From: Ectobius pallidus
Lineage: Eukaryota; Arthropoda; Insecta; Blattodea; Ectobiidae
Assembly (NCBI GenBank): GCA_964059195.1
Contig: CAXKWD010000002.1
Location: 50,122,923 to 50,186,922, forward strand
DNA: 64,000 bases
Direction: 5' to 3'
Under the pieces are notes generated by a model. It did not search any database. It had not been told where the DNA came from and saw nothing but the letters and a program-made list of their open reading frames with translations. Below, piece after piece: positions 1-9,300 of this stretch (position 1 is its first letter; each line of letters opens with the position of its first letter). Position numbers and translations under genes: made by a program.

Positions 1-238
1 CAAGGGCTATTTTTACCATCAAAGAGCAAATAAAGTCAGGGTATAATCAGATGGATACACTACCATGTAATGAAAATTAAAATATAAAAAACACAAAAAA
101 TGGTAGAATCTCATGAAAAAATTATATCCACAAGCCTAATCACAATCATTTTATCTAAAATCCTAAAGGTTAAAAACATTATTCTTCTCTTTTTTCCTTT
201 AAGTTCTCACAAAATATATTCACAATCCATAGACATAC

Positions 239-354
239 CTGAGCTTCCGTCTACAATGTATTTAGCTGGTTTCTCATCTTCATCTTTGGGTGCAGCAACT
301 CTTTGCAAAGCTGAGTGGAACATGTGTACAGCACTTCTAACAGCATCCAGGGAT
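239..354 (-). CDS. NOC2L: NOC2L coding exon 4 (last one in the window)
   Basis: The acceptor is TTGCAG|ATCCCT and the donor CTCAG|GTATGT. It encodes SLDAVRSAVHMFHSALQRVA and then PAKYIVDGSS, which match the Noc2 segment just before the conserved 'FN.(L/I)V' region. It ends with one base of a Gly or similar codon; the next exon must lie left of position 1. Confidence 0.85.
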
Positions 355-3300
355 CTGCAATTAAAATGTTGGATTCATAAGCGTTTCCAGAGACTTTTAT
401 TCTTTGCAAAATTTGAGTGGAATAAAAAGTAGAGGAAGTTATAAGCAGAATAAGTTCCTAGTAAATTAAACAAAAAGCTTTAATTACCTTATTTACCTAG
501 ATATAAGATGAAGTTGTCCCCCAAATTTGTCATTCACAAAATTCTCTAAACAACAGGGGTAAAATTATGTAGAGATTTGTGGTCCCTTCAGTCCTCCGGC
601 TTAACACCCTGCGATTTTAACTCTGGAGGAAATTAAAACTAAGTATACAATACAAAACCACCCACCCTTGAGGAATTAAAGAAAATATATCTGCTAGGAA
701 ATAGCCAGAATTCAAAAAGTGAACTATGGTGGGATACGAGTGATGGATGGCTCATAATTTTTTCTGATAAATCACACATTACTGCAACTTAACCCTTTGT
801 AAGCAGTGAATTTTGTGGCTGTATGCAGCAATTTTTAAAATTAAAAAAAAAAAAAACTTTAACTCATGCAATTTTTACAAAAAAAACATGCAGATAATAT
901 AATATTAGCAGCATCACCTGGTATAAATTTTTCCTTACTCTCACTAAAGTTTCATTTAACAAAGACTCTAGTACAGAGTCAAGTCGTTCGTCGCTTACCA
1001 GCCTCCAGGATGCCATTTCACTACCAAAACAGGAAATAATGCAAGAAAAACTTCTTAGCGCCCTTCAAATATTTCCTCCACTGATGCACTCTATGACCAA
1101 ATGATGTGATGAAGGGGATTCAATATAAGAAGTTTGAAAGATACTTCCCATGATGTCTAGTATCAATTTTGTGAATTCTGTTGTCAGAGAGGACAGTCGG
1201 TGATGTGAATTTAATATAGCCTATTATATTCCGCACTACCAGAGACAACATTGGATTTAACATATCAAATTTCACATGCAAATGGTTAAGTTTTATAAAA
1301 CATGAACTGACTACAAAGAGTTTTTTTTAAGAGATTAATTTAATTAATGATGAATAAGTAATAACTAGGACCCAATTTCTTAGGTTTTAAACTATTTTGT
1401 TCCTTGCTAGCAAACTGTGATATTTTAATATAATTATCCATTTTACAGTCATGGCAGTCACATAGTTCAATCTCATAAAACCTAAAAATGGCTAAAAAAA
1501 GATGTTAGAAACTAAAAATGGCTAAAACTGCTTTTCAAGTACAATACAATAAAATAGCAAAAATAATTATAATAATTAAATCTAATTATTTTTGATCTAC
1601 TAAAAATTACTTTTTAAATATCTGCCTACATTTTGCATCTTGCACATTGTTGCCAGTATATTATTTTGTAAGATAAAATGTAGCATTGCGTTTTGTAATT
1701 TTGTCATTTTGGTAACTTCATTGTCCCGGTAAAGGAAATCTTAAGTGAAAAGAAATCCCTGTTTCTTTAGAATCATTAAAGACATTATTATGATGCTTAC
1801 ACTTGCTGTCTATTCGCAGTGTTTGCTCCAGTAAGATGCCAAAAGTAAAGAACTCTAAAAGTTGATTATATTCAATGAGTTTGTGGAGTTGGAAATGATA
1901 GGGGTAGATCTAAAACAAAGCAAAAAGTATTCCTAACGTTTTGTGGATCACAACCATGGAAATTTAAGTACAAATAAAATGGATTAATATATTTTGTCAA
2001 AGTGTTTATTGTACTTATTTAAGTGAAACAAAAAATAAATAGTCTGAAAATGGAAAAAAACTCAAATTTAACTATCTTAATATGTTTGAAAAACTAAAAC
2101 AAGCTAAAAATCTGGGCCCTAGTATTAACTATGTAATGTTTCTCACTTTTTATTTTGCAGTTCTTCCTGGACACTCTTAACCATCTTGAGAGTGACCACT
2201 TTTTCACCCACTTCTTGGTCTTCAGCCTCAAAATCACTCTCGTCACTAGCTACCTGCAACAGAATCCCAACTATGTTTTAATGAGAAATACAATGTACTT
2301 TTGTGAGTTTATGTTTACGCAAGCACAAGTATTCTTTTGAATAAGAGGCAGACAGAAATAAACTGAACTAGCTGGTCCTATGCTAACAATAATAAGAGCC
2401 AAACGGAGTAACCTATGCTTTAGTGCTCTATTATATATATGTCATCTTGTCTTCCTTATGTAGTGTGTATTGAATATACAGGAGAAAACTTCAGGAATAA
2501 ATTACTTACATAAGAGAAGCCTAAAAGGTTTACCAGCATGCATCAGGAAATGTTTAATTTTAGTGATATAAACTTTCAAGTAAGATCTTGGCATTTCCAC
2601 TAAGTTTATTAGCTGGAAAATAATTATATATTGCTTAAAAATTGTTATTTAAGATTCCTCGATTTCAATGCTGGCAAAATGATAAAGCTTAGCATTACAA
2701 CAAGATAACTCATATCATGAAAAAATATAGATATATAAGCTTTCATGAACCACAGATTATTGTCTCTGTTGGACATCACATGATAATATTATAGGAGAAA
2801 AATTCCTCCGACACTGGGACTACTGCATATGACATAACTTGTCTGTCTGTGAGGTAGACCATTAGGGCAAACAGTCATAGGAGAGAGGTTCCATCCGGCG
2901 CTGTGAATTGAGCTCCGGCTTAGCTCAGTTGGTAGAGCATTGGCGCGAATAGCCAAAGGTCCTGGGTTCAAGTCCCAGTGTCGGAGGAATTTTTCTCCTA
3001 TAATATTATCATGAAAAAATATGTAATACTACAAAAGAAGTGTGTCACAATAGCCTACAGTAATAACCAAGGCCCGGATTCTAATGACATGCCATCTTTT
3101 CATTGATGCTGCATTGACATTGCCAACTTGTAGATAAATCCTAATCATGGCCTCGAGATTATAGAAATGCATTTTTATTAGGTCATTTTTTGTCGTTTTA
3201 TATTTTTAGGGCATTTATTTCAATTTTACATCATTATTTTGTCATTTTTGTGTCATTTCCTTCCTTATTAAGTCATTTTCTTGCATTTACATTGAGTATA

Positions 3301-6300
3301 TTAACTTTTTTGGTCGTCTTTTTGTCTCATAGGGTAATATTTAAATAAATTACTAGGTTAGTACAATGCAACATTTTTTTGTAGGATCTATTTTAAAAAC
3401 TACTTTCTTATTTTTCTCCTCAAATGCTCCAATCAAGAACAAAGAACAAAGTTTTTAGATCTACAACATCCTTTCTGCATTTAAAAGTTTTTACAATTAT
3501 GTACAAATTAGTTTATAACTTTGTGTACAATAATAATTTTCTATAAAATATCAGTTTTTAGGTCATTTTTTATAATTATTAAGTCATTTTCTTTAAAATT
3601 TAGGGTCACTTTATAGGTCATTTTTCAAACAATATTAGGTCATCAGAATCCGGGCCCTGGTAATAACTAATTAAAAAAAAATTGTTCTGCAATGTTGTTT
3701 TTCTTGTTCATGCAATTATGGCAAGAAGTCGAGTTTCCTATAATGCCAAGCAGGTACATCATTATGCCAAAGTTTGTAACATCTGATATTATATATTAGT
3801 AAACTCATGCAAAGCTTTTGCCCTTCGTCCCTTTAGATAGGTGCCCAGTATAAAAACTAATACAGGGGTGTCCACATGAAGAGGTTAAGACCCACAGTGC
3901 ATGTCTGAAATTTCTTGGGGAGGGGGGTTGAAAAATGTTGCAAAACTATCTAAAATAAAAACAGTCAAGTTTTATAACTTCAAAAGATAACAAAAAATCT
4001 CTTAATTCTTTAGAAGTGAATAAAATACACTGCACATATAGCCTAGTAGGCATAAAGTTATCTCAATTAGTGAAACACAATTGCTTGTGATCAAATGCCA
4101 TTCCGACAAAACCTATACCGAGTTGTATGTACAAGTGCGAGCTCATTGTCAGTCATCATCTCGCCTACATTGTTATTTATCTTTCTTATAGCCCTAAACA
4201 CCTACTTTGGGCGAGGAAAGGTACTTTCTATCCCCCAACATTTAACATTTAATCTCATAAGGCCTAGTTTTACTACTGAAAAACCAATTGTCCTTCCAAC
4301 AATATTTTCATGTTGGTGCCTCTGGTTATTGATTAACTGTTAAGAAGGCAAAACATTTGGTTCTTCTTAAACTTGTTTTAAAATATAGCTTATTTGTTTT
4401 GTAATCATTGGTTATCAGTACATAATGAATGGTCTCATAGTAAAAAAACATCTATCAGTAAACAAGCAGAAAGCGATGACACATTTTTTCTTAAATACTA
4501 AGTTATAGCTTACTATGTTTTCATTATTATTCAATGATATACTTTTCTAGTTTTGTGTTAAATAACATATTTTGGGAAAATAACACATTACGACCCAACC
4601 GAGCCCCCCACCACTACGAGAAACCTAGCGGCGGCATTAGAACTACTAGGAAAGTAGCGACGGTGGCAACATCTAGTAAGGAAATGGTGAAAGAGAAAAA
4701 TAATTTATTATTCCTTTATTCTCTTCCTTTCCCGTCTCTTTCCTCTCTTCCTCTCACCTCCTCTTCACCCTACCTACCTATTCGAGACCTATTCCTAACA
4801 GTAAATTTTGGATCGAACGGGGATCGAACGCATGACCCTTAGCATCGTAGCCAAGAGACTTATCCGTTACGCTACGAAGGACAGTTGAGCAGTGAAGGAA
4901 GTTCCGGTATATTTTAGTTATCTAATTTAGTTGGCGCTAGCGAGTGTTAACGCAAGAATCGGGTTTTCTAATTTTGAGATGGTTTGTTTGTTATGAAAAG
5001 AGTAGTGTTGAATTTTTCTGCATCAATTAACACGGCGTTTTTTTAAAATTGGGAAATATTATGTAAATTTCGATTTTTTATATATTGTGAATTTTTTTTC
5101 TTTCAAATCGGTGTTTAAAGATCGTGAAATATGATGTTTGGTACAAGGGTATTGTTTTAATATAATTCGTGAAATTTTATTTTGTTTTTATAATCGTTTT
5201 TAAACATTGTGAAATATTATGTATGGTGCAAGGCAATCATTAGAGTAAGCTGCGGCTTAACACAGGAAGCTGCATTACCGGCGCTTAGTAGCGGCCGGCA
5301 GCGGGGTAGATGCGCGCTGGACGATGCGCGGTAGGCGGAGGGGAAGCCTGCCTGGCGGAGAAGGCGACCGGGCCGATGGAAAGGGGAGCCGCTCGGGTCG
5401 CAAAGTGTTAACTTCCCATATTTTATTGTAACACTTTCTCTATTACCTATTTCTTTGTTTTTCTGCACTATCCGATTTCACCTCTGATCCCTTCCAGATC
5501 CACACTAGGTCAGATAATCTAGACTAAGTTTTAGGCCTACTATATTTTATTACCTATATTATTTCCAGCATACTAGCATCATTCTAGCCATTCTGTAGGG
5601 TAAAGGCTATATGTGGTAACATGCAAAAAAAAAGATTACATAAAATTCTGTTCAGCAGTTTTAGAATTATTAGCAAAATGAATCGATCGCCGGCGTGGTC
5701 TTGTGGTTAGCGTCGCTGACTACGGATCCGTCGGTCCGGGTTCGATTCCCGGTACCTCCTCGGATTTTTCTGAGGTAGGGAGGTCTGGTAAGGGGTGCAC
5801 TCAGCCTCGTGATTCAAATTGAGGAGCTACTTGATAGAGAAGTAGCGGCTCCGGTCATGGAAACCACCATTAACGGCCGTGGGTGTCGGCATGCTGACCA
5901 CATGCCCCCCAATCCTGCCATCTGCCTATAGGTAGATGACGCAGCGGTCGGGTGGTAGGCCTTGTCCCTTCGGGGATGTCGCGCCATGGAGTTTAGTTTA
6001 GTTAGCAAAATGAATCAGAAAATGTATGTTTTTGGGAAAAAAACATTAAAAATGTAACATTAAATTACACAGGTGATTGAGAGCTACTTAAATCTTGCAT
6101 TTAAACTAATCAAACACAATGCAGGTATTTAAATAATTTTTGCACTAAAATGGACTTCAGCTGTTTTATATTTTAAAAAACAATTTCTTGAAGGTGGTAG
6201 CTTACTCACCCCCTTAAATCTTGATAATGAAAATAAATTTCAAAGGAAGATGAGAATCATGCTAAACATTCAAGCCTAACATTTATTTCTGTAACATACC

Positions 6301-9300
6301 TCCAAATTTTCATCAGGCTTGTGTACTTGGTCCTCCTCTTCCCCATCATCTTCATCATCCTCACTGTCAGAAACATTAAACTGGAGAAGCTTCTTGTCGT
6401 TTTCAGCAAGAAACTCATAAAACTCAGGATCAGTTTCACGAAGTTTGTCTAGTGACTTTTTGTGTGCGTGGCTGTCAAACAAATCAGCCTCTTCTTCACT
6501 TGCAGCTTCATCTCCTTTTTCTTCACTATCCCCAACTTCATTCTCTTCAGCATCGACTTCATCATTATTGTCCTCATCACTGACTTCATCTTCATCACTG
6601 GCATTTTCATCACTTGAATTTTCAGCTTCATCACTTTTTTCTCCATCAACAGTTTCTGCAAGGTGAAGATCAGATAAATATTATTATTTATTTACTGTAT
6701 TCATATTCATATTCTTTATTCTCCATAAATATACAACAGTACTGTACATGTGGATTCGTCAGTATTATCTTACAAATAAAGTATATAATCAAGAATGTAG
6801 TATCCAGTTCCATAAAATATGTTAAAATATCAGTCTATGTACATAAGAAAACCAATAGGCAACACAAAGTGATTCAGAATATTACTCAAAACAACTAGCA
6901 CAAATATTCATTTACACTATAGCCTACAGGGCCTTATTTATCAGATATTCTTTTAATCTCTTCTTATAAAGATTTCCATTACAGTATTTAATGTAATTTG
7001 GAAGCTTATTATAAAAGGTAATTCCTATATTGTGTGGATCTTTGTCAATATATTTAATTTTATGAGTCTGTAAATACAAGTTTTCTTTATACCTTGTTAC
7101 ATATGTATGTAACTTATATCCTCATTTTTCTTAAATTTATTCATATTAGAGTTAATAAATATTAATACCTTGTACACATAAAGTGAATATACAGTAATAA
7201 AGTGAATATACAGTATTTTACAGACTATAAGACACACCAAATCATAAGACGCACCTTGATTTTAGGATGGTAATTTAAAGGAAAAGAAATTTAATATAAT
7301 TCTACGAAAAATTTTGAAGAGAATAATATACTTCATTGCATAAACAAATTATAACCTTGTACAATGGAATCAGTGTAAATCACTTCTAACTTAAAACCTG
7401 CCTTTACGAAAATCTCTTCTGTACAGGTGGCATCGCATAAATTTTAACAACTGAACTGATTTCTCATAAAGACTGAAAATACTTTACAACCTCTCTAACC
7501 CCCAATTCAGCATACGGTAAGTGTGACAGGACAAGGTTGTTTAGAGGTCATTGCCTTCATTTAAACAACCTGGCGGAGACAACTCTTTTCGTATTAAAGA
7601 ACTCAGCATTCCTTTGTTTTCGCATTGTATTCCTGGCTTCCAGCTACCCTCATTTTAAGATTGTGATATCTGCACTGATATACAGTCTGTGCAAAAATTT
7701 GCAACTAACCTCTCCTTACAACACCTTCTTTATGATTATGGTATTACCGGCAATATTTACCATGATTTTAATTTTTATGTGTACTTCGGACCATTAGGCT
7801 CACCCAAATTTCAAGGCTCTATTTTCAAAGTAAAAAGTGCATCTTATGGTCCGAAAATATAGTAGGCCTATTTAGATTTTCCCTATAAGCCACAAGGATA
7901 ATATCTAACAAACAAAAGTACAGTTCTCATGTAATCGAGTTAAAAAGCGATTTTCAATATAACAAAAGGGAGAACTTGAAAGGATTTTAAAAATTAAAAA
8001 TGAAAATGAATCTATATGGCTAATGAGTTTCATACCGCAATAACGACAATATCCTGTGAGTCATGTTTGGTCAAGTAGCCTACCTGTTTTGTATTTGACC
8101 CTGAAAATCGATGTTGAGTTTTCAAAACTGATACAAGTTTTAAAAATCAAAAAATTATACAATTTACATAGGGCTATCTGTGTCAGTGATCAGCATCTGG
8201 AAGAACAGACACCAAATTTTGTATTTGGTTCAGATAACTTACCTTCTGGTGGATGTGACACATGCATAGTGATGTGGGCTGGAAATATTCCCAGTGGGAA
8301 GGAACTTATAAAATGGGAATATTTCCGGGAATCCTTAGTTTTGAATGTTTTAATGCTTATTAACGGTTCAGGTACCTTAAAATTAAACTACGGTACTTCA
8401 GTAAAATTCCACACGTTTATCAAGGAATCATCACAGGAATGTACAGAGACCTTTTTTCGAAGTGCTCGGGAAAACGGCGGGTTGCGTGGTCAGCACTCTA
8501 GGTCCCCGGCGAGCGTGCTACTTCTCTCCGGAACTTCTACAATCTTCTAAGATAATAAACGTTCAATTGTACTCACCAAGCTTACAGGTGTTGCTGAAAA
8601 TGCTCTCCATTTGATTGTACACATAGCTGGCATCTTCTAATAAAAGAATGAACAACATTTTCAAGTTCTACCACAGTGATGGCTTCAATTTCTTCTCTGA
8701 TGTAGCCTTTTAGTTAATTGAAAGATGTGGATTCTTCCTATAAACCCTACCTTTTAGTGTCCCCCACAAATAAAAATCACAGGACGTTAATTCAGGGCTT
8801 CGTGGAGACCACAGGTCTTTACTAATTACCCTCTATCTTAGAAGATCGTAGAAGTGCTGGAGAGAAGTAGCACGCGCGCCGGGGACCTAGAGTACCGGCC
8901 GCCGACCACGCAACCAGCCGTTTTCCCAACTACTTCGAGAAAAGGTCTCTGTATTTACCCTTTCCTATGATATAATTTTTTACTTATTTTCAAAAGCAAT
9001 GTAGACCTAGAGTACCGGCCGCCGACCACGCAACCAGCCGTTTTCCCAACTACTTCGAGAAAAGGTCTCTGTATTTACCCTTTCCTATGATATAATTTTT
9101 TACTTATTTTCAAAAGCAATGTAGACCTACCTTTAGTCCATCTTCTTTTCAAAAATAATAATTTGCGATAATCTCTTACCTCACTCACATTTCACGGGTG
9201 CGCAGGCAAAGAGAGTTAAGTCCATCATCCTCAAAATTTGAGATATGCCCATAGAGTTATAGATAAAAATGATCTCTACATTTGTATTAAGTTCAGTAGC

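Noticed and set aside
2917..2991. Functional tRNA gene
   Set aside because: The cloverleaf is good but position 33 is C, the acceptor stem has a mismatch, and the sequence lies inside a repeat with a 15-bp target duplication; a second diverged copy exists at 18.9 kb.
5690..5760. Functional tRNA gene
   Set aside because: Box A and B are present, but it is the head of a SINE bounded by target duplications, and the stems do not pair convincingly.
6445..6666. Ser-rich plus-strand frame
   Set aside because: Antisense shadow of the acidic NOC2L exon 2.
8056..8550. 164-codon plus-strand open frame as a gene
   Set aside because: No domain, no splice context, and its end lies in the foldback arm.
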